Shown here one piece after another: positions 7,154 to 15,690 of a DNA stretch of 64,000 nucleotides. The first letter of the stretch is position 1. The number at the start of each line of letters is the position of its first letter. The translations under genes were made by a program, and so were the position numbers. Location of the stretch: positions 1 to 64,000 of the forward strand of contig CAVTSL010000004.1 of assembly GCA_963737405.1 (NCBI GenBank). The letters run 5' to 3'. Origin of the DNA: JACCTU01 sp963737405 (GTDB taxonomy: Bacteria > Actinomycetota > Thermoleophilia > Gaiellales > Gaiellaceae). A model generated the notes under the pieces. That model had not been told where the DNA came from. It made no database searches and saw only the letters and a list, made by a program, of their open reading frames with translations.

Positions 7154-8448
7154 AGGCCGCCCACCGTGTACAGCACCATCAGGCCAAGCATCGCGTACTG
7201 CGTCCGCAGCGCGACCTTCGTCGACCCGAAGAGGGCCAGCGCCTTGTCGTGGGCGATCATCAGCCCGAGCACGTGGCCGATCACGAGCGCGCCGGCCTGC
7301 GCGTACCAGATCTGGTCGGCGGAGAGCGGCTGGACGTTGACGCGGAAGTCGAGCGTGCCGAAGAGGTCCCAGCCGTAGCCGAACGGGTCGGACGCGAGCG
7401 GGATCGCGAGCTGCCCCTGGATCAGCAGCAGCGTGAGGTAGTGCGCGACCACGTACGCGAGCGCGATCGGGATCAGGCTGCCGATGAACGCCTGCTCGAG
7501 GCGGGAGCCCTTGCCGCCGATCCGCCGGGCGATCTCCGCCGCGAGCACGTACGCGCCGGCGACGATCGCGACGGCGATCGCGAGCCCCGCGAGGTTGAAC
7601 GCGATCGCGCCGGACTGGCTGTCGATCCGGAACAGCCGGTCCTGCCAGAAGCTCGTGCGGCTGAAGCCGTCGAAGGCGACCGAGCCGAGCATCACCGCGA
7701 CGAACGCGACCGTTCCCGGACGCTCGACGTCCCGAGCGACGCGGTCGAGCGGCCGGCGCAGCGACCATCGGCTCTCGCGGAGCGTCGTGAGCGAGAGGCG
7801 CGAGAGCAGGCCGAAGTAGACCGTGAACGCCTCGCCGTTCGGGAGCCACGTGTCGCGCCCGAACGCCGCCATCCCGACCCAGGTGATCCAGCTGTAGATC
7901 GCGATCGCGAGCGCGAGCATGCGCGGGTCCGACGGGTCCGTGTACGCGAGCTCCATCGCAGCGAACGCGAAGAGGAGCGCGGCGGCCGGCCAGCGCCCGA
8001 GCCGCTCGGGATACTGGAACGGCGGCTCCCACGTGAGCCCCGACTTCTCCCACAGCCACGCGACGGCGTCGGCGGCCGCGCGCCACGGGTTCACCCACGC
8101 CCAGACGTTGCCGAACAGGATCGTCAGCGGGACGAGCCCGAGCCAGAACAGCACCCAGATGAACGTCGGCGCGATGTTCGTCCCGACCGAGCGCTCCCCG
8201 ACGAGCGCGGCGGCGAACACGACGACGAAGAGACCGAAGCCGATCGCGCCGAAGAGCACGCGGAGCGCCGTGCGCGGGACGCGGAGCAGGCTCCGCAGGT
8301 GGTCGCGCTCGAGGAGCGGCGAGCGCCACAGCGCGCCGAGTGCCGCGAACGAGAGCACGAGCACCGCAGCCGCGCCGTAGTACGCGAGCCACTGCGGGAT
8401 CGGCGGATCCTGGATGTTGCCGATCCCGTGGGCGAGCGGGAGCAGCAC
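7132..8448 (-). CDS. Polytopic membrane protein of unknown function
   Basis: 438 residues with roughly eleven hydrophobic segments; the N-terminus reads LLPLAHGIGNIQDPPIPQW. Similar actinobacterial proteins starting AHGIG are sometimes labelled fenitrothion hydrolase in databases, but I see no hydrolase motif and would not rely on that name. The upstream gene encodes a cupredoxin-like secreted protein with a two-base gap (8449-8450). An envelope or metal-linked role is possible but inferred. The start is GTG at 8448. Confidence 0.75.
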   Translation of the reverse strand: MLLPLAHGIGNIQDPPIPQWLAYYGAAAVLVLSFAALGALWRSPLLERDHLRSLLRVPRTALRVLFGAIGFGLFVVVFAAALVGERSVGTNIAPTFIWVLFWLGLVPLTILFGNVWAWVNPWRAAADAVAWLWEKSGLTWEPPFQYPERLGRWPAAALLFAFAAMELAYTDPSDPRMLALAIAIYSWITWVGMAAFGRDTWLPNGEAFTVYFGLLSRLSLTTLRESRWSLRRPLDRVARDVERPGTVAFVAVMLGSVAFDGFSRTSFWQDRLFRIDSQSGAIAFNLAGLAIAVAIVAGAYVLAAEIARRIGGKGSRLEQAFIGSLIPIALAYVVAHYLTLLLIQGQLAIPLASDPFGYGWDLFGTLDFRVNVQPLSADQIWYAQAGALVIGHVLGLMIAHDKALALFGSTKVALRTQYAMLGLMVLYTVGGLWLLSRG

Positions 8449-8450
8449 GT

Positions 8451-8909
8451 TCAGGGGAGCACGGTGAGCTGAGCGATCTGCTCGCCGCGGTTCTCGAGCT
8501 CGATCTCGAAGCGGCCTGTGAGCGTCGCGTCGAAGCGGATGCGCACCGGTTTGCCGGGAGCCACGTCGGCCATCAGGTCGTAGCCGTGGACGTGCACCTC
8601 GTCGGAGACGTCCGAGCCGACGATCACGACGACCGGGTCGCCCTTCTTCGCCTGCGCACGGACGATGCCGTCGACCGGCTTGCCGCCGCGCACGCGGACG
8701 ACGACCTGGACGGCCTTTGGCGCGGTCGCGGTCGGCGCCGCCGTCGTCGTCGGCGCGGTCGTCGTGGCGCCGGCCGGCTCCGTCGCGGTCGCGGCCGTCG
8801 TGGTCGGTGCCGCCGTCTCGTCGTCGCCGCCCCCGGGGCGGAGGATCAGGAAGAGGACGACCAGCGCCGCGAGCGCCCCGAGCCCGATCAGTAGCCGCAT
8901 GTCTCTCAT
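8451..8909 (-). CDS. Secreted/membrane-anchored cupredoxin-like protein
   Basis: 152 residues from ATG 8909; ATG at residue 4 is an alternative. An N-terminal hydrophobic anchor (about 5-23) is followed by a Thr/Ala-rich linker (about 30-64) and a beta domain. The domain contains SDEVHVHGYDLMADVAPG and RFDATLTGRFEIELENRGEQ, the fold of small cupredoxin-like domains. The usual C-terminal Cys/His/Met copper ligands are absent (the protein ends AQLTVLP), so copper binding by the classic site is unlikely. It is probably co-transcribed with the polytopic membrane protein. Confidence 0.75.
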   Translation of the reverse strand: MRDMRLLIGLGALAALVVLFLILRPGGGDDETAAPTTTAATATEPAGATTTAPTTTAAPTATAPKAVQVVVRVRGGKPVDGIVRAQAKKGDPVVVIVGSDVSDEVHVHGYDLMADVAPGKPVRIRFDATLTGRFEIELENRGEQIAQLTVLP

Positions 8910-8934
8910 TCGCAGCCGCTAGGTGTAGCGGATT

Positions 8935-10281
8935 TCAGGCGTGCAGCGCCTGTGTCTGCTCGATCAGACCCTTCTCCGCGAGCACGTCCGCGAGCGTGGG
9001 CTCGCCGACCTCCTGCAGCCGGTACGTGACGCGGAGCGCCGGCCGCTCGAAGTCGACGAGGCGGCGCAGGTCGATCGGCGTCCCGATCAGGACGAGGTCG
9101 GCGTTCGAGCGCTCGATCGTCTCGCGAAGGTCGTCCACCTGCTCGCTGCCGTAGCCCATCGCCGGGAGGAGGGCGCCGACGTGCGGGTAGTCCGCGAACG
9201 TCTTCGCGATCGAGCCGACCGCGAACGGGCGTGGGTCGACCAGCTCGGCGGCGCCGTGCTGCTTCGCGGCGAGGACCGCTGCGCCGTACGTCATCTCCCC
9301 GTGCGTCAGCGTCGGGCCGTCCTCGATCGCCAGCACGCGCTTGCCGCGGATCTCCGACGCGTCGCCTTCGACGTGGAAGGGGGAGGCTGCGAGCACGACC
9401 TGCGCGTTCGTCGTGTGCTCGTGGATCGAGTTGAGCACGGCGTCGATGCCCTCCTGCGGCGCGCTGTCGATCTTGTTCACGACGCAGACGTCGGCCATGC
9501 GCAGGTTCGTCTCGCCGGGGTGGTACCGGAGCTCGTGGCCGGGCCGGTGCGGGTCGACGACGACGATGTGCACGTCCGGCTTGACGAACGGCGTGTCGTT
9601 GTTGCCGCCGTCCCACAGGATGACGTCCGCCTCCTGCTCTGCCCGCTCGAGGATCGCCGCGTAGTCGATGCCCGCGAAGACGAGGTTGCCCTCGGCGATG
9701 TGCGGCTCGTACTCCTCGCGCTCCTCGATCGTCGCGTCCGCGGCCTCGAGGTCCTCGTAGCGCTCGAAGCGCTGCACGCCCTGCTTCGCGAGGTCGCCGT
9801 AGGGCATCGGGTGGCGGAGGACGGCGACGCGCTTCCCCGACCCGCGGAGCAGCTCGGCGACCCGGCGCGTCGTCTGGCTCTTGCCCGAGCCGGTGCGGAC
9901 CGCGCAGATCGCGACGCACGGCTTCGACGACGCGATCATCGTGTCGCGCGGGGAGAGGAGGACGTAGTCGGCGCCGGCGGCGAGGGCGCGCGACCCGACG
10001 TGCATCACGTGCTCGTGCGTCACGTCCGAGTACGCGAAGACGACCTGGTCGATCTCGTGCTCGCGGACGATGCGCTCGAGGTCGGACTCCGGGAGGATCG
10101 GGATGCCGTCGGGGTACGCGTCGCCGGCGAGCGCGCGCGGGTAGACGCGGCCGTCGATGTTCGGGATCTGCGTCGCCGTGAACGCGACCACCTCGACGTC
10201 GTCCCGGCCGCGGTAGACGACGTTGAAGTTGTGGAAGTCCCGTCCGGCGGCGCCTGCGATGAGGACGCGGGTCGGATTCAT
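8935..10281 (-). CDS. Cyclic 2,3-diphosphoglycerate synthetase-family GTPase-like protein
   Basis: 448 residues. The N-terminal domain (about 1-118) starts with the Rossmann-type RVLIAGAAGRDFHNFN. A P-loop CAVRTGSGKSQTTR (126-139) then opens a nucleotide-binding domain with WDGGNND and a DPHRPGHE segment. This matches the family of archaeal cyclic 2,3-diphosphoglycerate synthetase, which closes 2,3-diphosphoglycerate with ATP. In bacteria the reaction is unproven, and other family members may be carbamate-kinase-like or metal-binding GTPases. The message appears leaderless: TAAGGT lies six bases before the ATG. Confidence 0.85.
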   Translation of the reverse strand: MNPTRVLIAGAAGRDFHNFNVVYRGRDDVEVVAFTATQIPNIDGRVYPRALAGDAYPDGIPILPESDLERIVREHEIDQVVFAYSDVTHEHVMHVGSRALAAGADYVLLSPRDTMIASSKPCVAICAVRTGSGKSQTTRRVAELLRGSGKRVAVLRHPMPYGDLAKQGVQRFERYEDLEAADATIEEREEYEPHIAEGNLVFAGIDYAAILERAEQEADVILWDGGNNDTPFVKPDVHIVVVDPHRPGHELRYHPGETNLRMADVCVVNKIDSAPQEGIDAVLNSIHEHTTNAQVVLAASPFHVEGDASEIRGKRVLAIEDGPTLTHGEMTYGAAVLAAKQHGAAELVDPRPFAVGSIAKTFADYPHVGALLPAMGYGSEQVDDLRETIERSNADLVLIGTPIDLRRLVDFERPALRVTYRLQEVGEPTLADVLAEKGLIEQTQALHA

Positions 10282-10287
10282 GCATAC

Positions 10288-10293
10288 ACCTTA
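10288..10293 (-). promoter_or_regulatory. -10 element, leaderless promoter of the cDPG-synthetase homologue
   Basis: On the minus strand TAAGGT, six bases, then ATG 10281. It shares exact spacing with ten other genes in this window. Confidence 0.6.
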
Positions 10294-10318
10294 TTCAGCG
10301 GCCGGGACGCCCCGGCGC

Positions 10319-10347
10319 TTGACACGGGCTGCGGGCGTTCGTACCGT
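10319..10347 (+). promoter_or_regulatory. Promoter of the lipoprotein gene (TTGACA / 17 bp / TACCGT)
   Basis: A consensus -35 TTGACA (10319-10324), a 17-bp spacer and TACCGT (10342-10347) lie nine bases before GTG 10357. It is the best-matching housekeeping-type promoter seen in the window. Confidence 0.75.
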
Positions 10348-10356
10348 CCCGCGCCT

Positions 10357-10722
10357 GTGAAGCGCGGCGGCCTGATCAAGTTCGTCGTCGTGATGGCCCT
10401 CGTCCTCGTCTTCGTCGTCGGCTGCTCGGTGCTCCTGCGGAGCGGCGGCTCGGGTGGAGGCGGAGGAAGCGGGGAGGAGGCCGAGCTGACCACGATGACC
10501 TTCCAGCAGTTCAACTCGGTGCAGAACGGGGTGACGGAGCAGGAGCTCGAGGACGAGTTCGGCGAGCCCGTCCCCCGCCAGACGGTGCTCGAGGCCGGCG
10601 TGATCGCCGACGATCCGCTGACCGCCAACTGCGTCTACTACAAGGCGGATCCGCCGACCTTCGGCGAGTGGTTCGAGTTCTGCTTCGACGCCGGGACGCT
10701 CGTGAACAAGAACAGCTTGTAG
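10357..10722 (+). CDS. Small lipoprotein, SmpA/BamE-like fold
   Basis: 121 residues from GTG 10357. A basic start (KRGGLIK) and hydrophobic stretch end in VVGC, a usable lipobox with Cys23 as the lipidated residue. After a Gly/Ser linker the domain reads VTEQELEDEFGEPV and ends with CVYYKADPPTFGEWFEFCFD. That layout (x-LxxxFGxP then paired strands with two Cys) is typical of SmpA/OmlA/BamE-like domains in actinobacterial lipoproteins. No partner is evident. It is exported and anchored to the outer face of the membrane. Confidence 0.72.
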   Translation: MKRGGLIKFVVVMALVLVFVVGCSVLLRSGGSGGGGGSGEEAELTTMTFQQFNSVQNGVTEQELEDEFGEPVPRQTVLEAGVIADDPLTANCVYYKADPPTFGEWFEFCFDAGTLVNKNSL

Positions 10723-10727
10723 GCGCG

Positions 10728-12224
10728 CTACGCCTCGGCGTGCTCGCGCACGCTCTCGGCGACCGACTCCATCTCGATCGAGGCGCCCGTCACCTCGCGC
10801 AGGAGCTCGTCGGCGTTCATCCGCTGGCCCTCCGACCAGAGCTCCCGGAGGAGCGAGCCGGCCGACCGCTGCGTGTACCAGTCGCGCCCGAACTTCTCGC
10901 GCAGGAACGAGCTGAGCTGCGCCTCGAGCGCCCAGGCGCGCAGGTAGGCGTGCACGTAGAAGCGCCCGTCCATGTCCCAGAGGTAGTCCTCGGCGGCCGG
11001 CGTGATCTTGAGCGCGTCCGCCTGGAGCTCGACGTAGCGGTCGCGGAGCGCGGTCGGGTCGTCGGCCTGGTGGAACTCGATCTCGTACAGGAGCTTCGCG
11101 CAGTAGCGGCGCACGAAGTAGAGGAGCACGGCGGCCCCTTCCGACGCGTACTCCTGCGGCTTCGGGAAGTCGAGCATCCTCGAGAGCCAGCCGGGGTCGT
11201 CGGTCAGGTGCTCGAGCAGCATCGCCCAGCCCTCGGTCACGGCGTTGTCGCCGAGTCGCTTGTCCTCGACCGCGAGCGCGCCCGAGGTGTGCGCGAAGTG
11301 CTCCGCGTGGCCGGCCTCGTGGAAGAGCGCGCTCCAGTCGTCCGCGCCGCCGGTCGGCTTGATCACGAGCATCACCTTCTCGGGCACCTCGATCGGCACG
11401 CAGAACGCGCGCGGATCCTTGAGCGGCCGGTTCTCGACGTCGAGATGGACGTTCTGCTGCGCGTCGAGGTCGACGCCGAGCCCCTTCAGCGTCTCGCGGA
11501 GCGCGGGCAGCATCCGGTCGGCCGGGAAGCCGGCGTCCCAGGTCGTCGCGCGCATCATGCGGTCCTTGTCCCAGCGCTCCGCCTCGGAGAGCGGCATCCC
11601 GACGCGGTTGCGGAACAGGCGGTCGCCGATCCGGGTGTGCAGCTGCTCGGTCGAGGCGAGCACCGAGCGGCACTGGTCGGCGAGGCCTTCGAGGTCGAAG
11701 CCGAACTGCTGGTACAGCTCGAAGTAGTTCTTCGCACCGAGCTCGCGCACCGCGTCGCGCGTGCGCGCGTGCGCCTCGAGGTAGAGCGGGTTCAGATGCT
11801 CGTCGACGAGCACGTTCCGCACGCGCTCGAGCCGCTCGCGCTTCGCCCGGTCGGGCTCGTTCATGATCGCCGGCTTGAGCATCCGGAACGGGATCTCCTC
11901 GCCGTCGACCGTCGTCTTGAGCCCGGCCTCGGCCTCGGCGAGCTTCTCCTCGAGCTCCTTCGTCAGCTGGCCGAGGTAGCCCTCGCACGCGAAGCGCCAG
12001 AGCTCGCGGATCCCCGCGCTCCCGTTCACCGCCGCGCCGATCGACTGCGCCTGCTCGAGCGTCGTCAGGTCGGCGAAGTCGTCGTAGATCGCCTCGATCT
12101 CGAGCTTCTCCTTGTGGCCGGCGAAGTGGAGGTAGTACTCCTCGTCGAGCCGGGCGATGAAGCGGTCGGCGCGCCCGCGGTAGGCGTCGAGGTCGCGGGC
12201 GGACGCTGGGGCAACAGTCGGCAT
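10728..12224 (-). CDS. M3-type zinc oligopeptidase
   Basis: 498 residues, no signal peptide. The zinc site is ALFHEAGHAEHF (His302, Glu303, His306), with Glu331 in VTEGWAMLLEHL as the third ligand, as in M3 (thimet/oligoendopeptidase) enzymes. The C-terminal part carries YVHAYLRAWALEAQL, as in helical M3-fold proteins. It probably degrades cytoplasmic peptides. The start is ATG 12222-12224, only 20 bp from the divergent YjbQ start. It converges with the lipoprotein gene. Confidence 0.85.
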   Translation of the reverse strand: MPTVAPASARDLDAYRGRADRFIARLDEEYYLHFAGHKEKLEIEAIYDDFADLTTLEQAQSIGAAVNGSAGIRELWRFACEGYLGQLTKELEEKLAEAEAGLKTTVDGEEIPFRMLKPAIMNEPDRAKRERLERVRNVLVDEHLNPLYLEAHARTRDAVRELGAKNYFELYQQFGFDLEGLADQCRSVLASTEQLHTRIGDRLFRNRVGMPLSEAERWDKDRMMRATTWDAGFPADRMLPALRETLKGLGVDLDAQQNVHLDVENRPLKDPRAFCVPIEVPEKVMLVIKPTGGADDWSALFHEAGHAEHFAHTSGALAVEDKRLGDNAVTEGWAMLLEHLTDDPGWLSRMLDFPKPQEYASEGAAVLLYFVRRYCAKLLYEIEFHQADDPTALRDRYVELQADALKITPAAEDYLWDMDGRFYVHAYLRAWALEAQLSSFLREKFGRDWYTQRSAGSLLRELWSEGQRMNADELLREVTGASIEMESVAESVREHAEA

Positions 12225-12232
12225 CGGGCTCG

Positions 12233-12238
12233 TAGGAT
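12233..12238 (+). promoter_or_regulatory. -10 element, leaderless promoter of yjbQ
   Basis: TAGGAT, six bases, then ATG 12245. Confidence 0.6.
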
Positions 12239-12244
12239 AGTCGG

Positions 12245-12643
12245 ATGCACGAGATCCGCCTCCGGACCGACCGCCGGACGCAGCTCCTCGACATCACCGG
12301 AGCGGTCCAGGACGCGGTGAACGGGAACGGCGACATCTCGGCCGCCCTGATCTTCGTCCCGCACACGACGGCCGGCGTGACGATCAACGAGCACGCCGAC
12401 CCGGCGGTGGCTCGCGACTTCGAGGCGGCGCTCGAGAAGATGGTCGGCGACGACTGGGGCTGGCAGCACATCGAGGAGGGCGAGGAGAACGCGCCCTCGC
12501 ACATCCGGGCCGCCCTGATGAGCCCCCAGGTGCTCGTCCCGGTCAGCGACGGACGGCTCGCGCTCGGAACGTGGCAGGGGATCTTCTTCTGCGAGTTCGA
12601 CGGACCGCGCGAGCGGAAGGTCTACGTCTCGATCCTGCGCTGA
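12245..12643 (+). CDS. YjbQ/UPF0047-family protein
   Basis: 132 residues, full family length. Conserved segments are FVPHTTAGVTINEHADP and DDWGWQHIEEGEENAPSHIR, including the histidines thought to form the active site, and GTWQGIFFCEFDGPRERKV. Family members have a weak thiamine-phosphate synthase activity in Escherichia coli, but their true role is unclear. It is followed three bases later by an ABC exporter gene pair, so all three may share a transcript; no functional link is known. Confidence 0.93.
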   Translation: MHEIRLRTDRRTQLLDITGAVQDAVNGNGDISAALIFVPHTTAGVTINEHADPAVARDFEAALEKMVGDDWGWQHIEEGEENAPSHIRAALMSPQVLVPVSDGRLALGTWQGIFFCEFDGPRERKVYVSILR

Positions 12644-12646
12644 CTC

Positions 12647-13534
12647 GTGATCGAGGTCGACAACCTCAGGAAGCGCTTCGGGAGCGTCGTCGCCGTCGAC
12701 GGCCTGAGCTTCCGCGCGGAGCCGGGCTCGATCACCGGCTTCCTCGGGCCGAACGGCGCCGGGAAGTCGACGACGCTCCGCACGATCCTCGGGCTCGTCC
12801 ACCCGGACGCCGGCAACGCGACCGTCCTCGGGCAGCCGTACCGCGCGCTCGCGCACCCGCTGCACCGCGTCGGCGCCGTGCTCGAGGCGAGCGAGGTCCA
12901 TCCCGGCCGCTCGGGCCGGAACCACCTGCGCGTCCTCGCGACCGCGGCCGGCTTGCCGCGCTCGCGGGTCGACGAGGTGCTCGCGCTCGTCGAGCTGAGC
13001 GCGGCGGCCAAGCGCCGCGTGAAGGGCTACTCGCTCGGGATGCGCCAGCGGCTCGGCCTTGCGTCCGCGCTGCTCGGCGACCCGGAGGTGCTCGTCCTCG
13101 ACGAGCCGGCGAACGGGCTCGACCCGGCGGGGATCAGGTGGCTTCGCGACTTCCTCCGCTCGCTCGCCGCGGAGGGCCGGACCGTCCTGCTCTCGAGCCA
13201 CGTGCTCGCGGAGGTCGCGCAGACCGTCGACCAGCTCGTGATCATCCATCGCGGCCGGCTCGTGCAGCAGGGCTCGATGAGCGACGTGCTCGCGCGGGCA
13301 CACGGGGCGACGCGCGTCAGGACGCCCGACGCGGCACGGTTCCGCGAGCTGCTCTCGGCGCAGGGAGGGTCGGTCACCGAGCTCGAGGACGGCGCGCTCG
13401 CGGTCGAGCTCCCGCCCGAGAAGGTCGGCGAGCTCGCAGCGGCGAACCGGATCGTCCTGCACGAGCTCACCGTCGAGCAGGCGACGCTCGAGGAAGTCTT
13501 CTTCGAGCTCACGGGAGGCGAGACGACCCAGTGA
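12647..13534 (+). CDS. ABC-2-type exporter, ATP-binding subunit
   Basis: 295 residues from GTG. Walker A is GPNGAGKST (34-42), the signature is YSLGMRQRL (128-136), and Walker B is VLVLDEP (148-154) followed by ANGLDPAG. The signature variant SLGMRQR is typical of bacitracin/antibiotic-type exporters. A C-terminal extension of about 80 residues (after SHVLAEVAQTVDQ) ends with EVFFELTGGETTQ, the usual coupling tail of this group. It overlaps the permease gene by GTGA. The substrate is unknown. Confidence 0.93.
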   Translation: MIEVDNLRKRFGSVVAVDGLSFRAEPGSITGFLGPNGAGKSTTLRTILGLVHPDAGNATVLGQPYRALAHPLHRVGAVLEASEVHPGRSGRNHLRVLATAAGLPRSRVDEVLALVELSAAAKRRVKGYSLGMRQRLGLASALLGDPEVLVLDEPANGLDPAGIRWLRDFLRSLAAEGRTVLLSSHVLAEVAQTVDQLVIIHRGRLVQQGSMSDVLARAHGATRVRTPDAARFRELLSAQGGSVTELEDGALAVELPPEKVGELAAANRIVLHELTVEQATLEEVFFELTGGETTQ

Positions 13535-14280
13535 CCGCGCTCGTCGCCTCGGAGCTGCTCAAGATCCGCACGACGCGGTCGTTCTGGGGCTACGTCGCCG
13601 CGATCGCCCTGCTGACCGGCGTCGGGGCCGCCGCACACATCGGGTCGACGGAGGAAGCGGCCCGCCACGAGCTCAGCTTCCAGCTCGGGCTCGTCGACAT
13701 CGTCGGCGTCGCGGTCGTCATCGCGATCATCCTCGGGATCACGATCATCACGAACGAGTTCCGGCACGGGACGATCACGCCGACGTTCCTCGTCGAGCCG
13801 CGGCGCGAGCGGGTGCTCGGCGCGAAGTCGATCGCCGGAGTCGCGTTCGCCCTTGCGTTCGCCGTCCTGGCGTTCGTCGTGATCGCCGCCGTCGCGATCC
13901 CGTGGCTCACGATCATCGACATCCCGCTGCGGCTCGGCGAGGGCGATGTGTGGACGCGCATCGCCGAGCAGTTCCTGGTCGTCGTGCTGTGGATGCTGCT
14001 CGGGATCGCGATCGGGACGGTCGTCCAGAACCAGGTCGCGGCGCTCGTCGGGACGCTCATCTGGATCTTCCTCGGCGAGACGCTGCTGGTCGGCCTCTTC
14101 TCGCTGCTCGACGTCGACGGCTGGGCCGCCTACCTGCCGTTCCACGCGCTCGACGCGGCCGACGGGACCGGCGGAGAGAACCTCCTCTCGTACTGGCCGG
14201 GCGTCCTCGTCTCGCTCGGGTGGATCGCGCTCCTCGGCGCCGCGGGAACGTGGCGCACGCTGCGCCGCGACATCACCTGA
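13531..14280 (+). CDS. ABC-2-type exporter, membrane subunit
   Basis: 249 residues from GTG overlapping the ATPase stop. About six membrane segments with the ABC-2 landmark NEFRHGTITPTFLVEPRR after the second segment, the conserved cytoplasmic coupling region of this permease type. It pairs with the upstream ATPase to form one exporter for an unknown lipid, peptide or drug. No regulator or substrate-biosynthesis gene is adjacent. Confidence 0.9.
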   Translation: MTALVASELLKIRTTRSFWGYVAAIALLTGVGAAAHIGSTEEAARHELSFQLGLVDIVGVAVVIAIILGITIITNEFRHGTITPTFLVEPRRERVLGAKSIAGVAFALAFAVLAFVVIAAVAIPWLTIIDIPLRLGEGDVWTRIAEQFLVVVLWMLLGIAIGTVVQNQVAALVGTLIWIFLGETLLVGLFSLLDVDGWAAYLPFHALDAADGTGGENLLSYWPGVLVSLGWIALLGAAGTWRTLRRDIT

Positions 14281-14291
14281 GCCGGACGGCC

Positions 14292-14297
14292 TACGCT
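14292..14297 (+). promoter_or_regulatory. -10 element, leaderless promoter of the rRNA methyltransferase gene
   Basis: TACGCT, six bases, then ATG 14304. Confidence 0.6.
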
Positions 14298-14303
14298 GCG
14301 GGC

Positions 14304-15686
14304 ATGGCCCCACCGGTCACGAAGGACCAGGAGCTCGAGCTCACGATCGACTCGCTCGCCTACGGCGGCAACGGCGTCGCGCGGCTGAACGGGTTCGTCG
14401 TCTTCGTCCGGCGCGGGTTGCCGGGCGACCGCGTCCGCGCCCGGGTGACGAAGGTGAAGCGGAACCACGCCGAGGCGCTCGCCACGGAGATCATCGAGCC
14501 GGGCCCGAAGCGCGTCGAGGCGCCGTGCCGGCACTACCCGGCCTGCGGCGGCTGCCGCTTCCAGGACCTCGCGTACGAGGCGCAGCTCGAGGCGAAGTCG
14601 GGCCAGATCCGCGACGCGTTCACGCGCCTCGGCGGCCTGCCGGATGCGCCGCTCGAGGAGATCGTCCCTGCGAAGTCGGTCTTCCACTACCGCAACAAGC
14701 TCGAGTACTCGTTCACGCAGGACGAGGACGGCCCGACGCTCGGCTTCCACAGAGCGGGTCGTTGGGACGAGGTGCTCGACATCGAGCAGTGCTGGCTCAC
14801 GACCGACCTCGGCAACGCGATCCGGAACGCCGTGCGCGACTGGGCGCGCGAGGAGCGGCTCGAGGCGTACGACCAGGAGAAGCAGACCGGCTACCTCCGC
14901 CACCTCGTCTACCGCGAGGGGCGGAACACCGGCCAGGTGCTCGTGCAGCTCGTGACCGCCCCGGGCGAGCGCTTCGAGACGGGCTACTTCGCGGAGGTGC
15001 TGCGCCGCTTCCCGGAGGTGCGCTCCGTGCACTGGGCGATCAACGACACGCCTGCCGAGGTGACGAACCTCCCGACCCGCCTCCTCTGGGGCGACGACTC
15101 GATCGAGGAGCAGCTCGGCGGCCTCCGCTTCCGCGTGAGCCCGAACGCGTTCCTCCAGACGAACACCGAGATGGCCGAGGTGCTGTACGGGATCGCGCGC
15201 GAGTTCGCCGGTCTGACCGGAGCGGAGACCGTCTGGGACCTCTACTGCGGGATCGGGACGATCGGGCTGACCGTCGCGTCCGAGGCGCTGACGGTGTGGG
15301 GGATCGAGGTCTCGGAGGAGTCGGTCGCCCGCGCGATCGAGAACGCCGAGCTGAACGGCGTGACGAACGCGGCCTTCTTCGCCGGCAACGTCGGGCAGGC
15401 GGTCGAGGAGCTCCGCGACCGCTCGGGTCCGCCCGACGTCGTCATCGTCGACCCGCCGCGCGCGGGCCTCGCCGGGAAGGCGCTCCGCCGCCTCGGCCGG
15501 ATCGGCGCGCCGCGGATCGTCTACGTCTCGTGCAACCCGACGACGCTCGCGTCCGACCTGAAGACCCTGCGCGCGGACTGGGGCTACGAGCTCCTCCGCG
15601 CGCGGCCGGTCGACATGTTCCCGCACACGCCGCACGTCGAGTGCGTCGCGCTGCTCGAACAAACCGCTCCGCCCGCGCAGTCGTAG
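14304..15686 (+). CDS. 23S rRNA (uracil-5-)-methyltransferase, RlmD/TrmA-like
   Basis: 460 residues. A TRAM domain (about 5-65) is followed by the iron-sulphur cysteines Cys75, Cys81 and Cys84 (CRHYPACGGC) with Cys163 as the probable fourth ligand. The SAM domain contains VWDLYCGIGTIGLTVA and IVDPPRAGL. Cys410 in VSCNPTTLASDL is the nucleophile that attacks uracil C6. Family members methylate U1939, U747 or both in 23S rRNA, or tRNA U54; the exact target cannot be assigned. The gene ends four bases from the convergent membrane-protein gene. Confidence 0.9.
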   Translation: MAPPVTKDQELELTIDSLAYGGNGVARLNGFVVFVRRGLPGDRVRARVTKVKRNHAEALATEIIEPGPKRVEAPCRHYPACGGCRFQDLAYEAQLEAKSGQIRDAFTRLGGLPDAPLEEIVPAKSVFHYRNKLEYSFTQDEDGPTLGFHRAGRWDEVLDIEQCWLTTDLGNAIRNAVRDWAREERLEAYDQEKQTGYLRHLVYREGRNTGQVLVQLVTAPGERFETGYFAEVLRRFPEVRSVHWAINDTPAEVTNLPTRLLWGDDSIEEQLGGLRFRVSPNAFLQTNTEMAEVLYGIAREFAGLTGAETVWDLYCGIGTIGLTVASEALTVWGIEVSEESVARAIENAELNGVTNAAFFAGNVGQAVEELRDRSGPPDVVIVDPPRAGLAGKALRRLGRIGAPRIVYVSCNPTTLASDLKTLRADWGYELLRARPVDMFPHTPHVECVALLEQTAPPAQS

Positions 15687-15690
15687 AACG

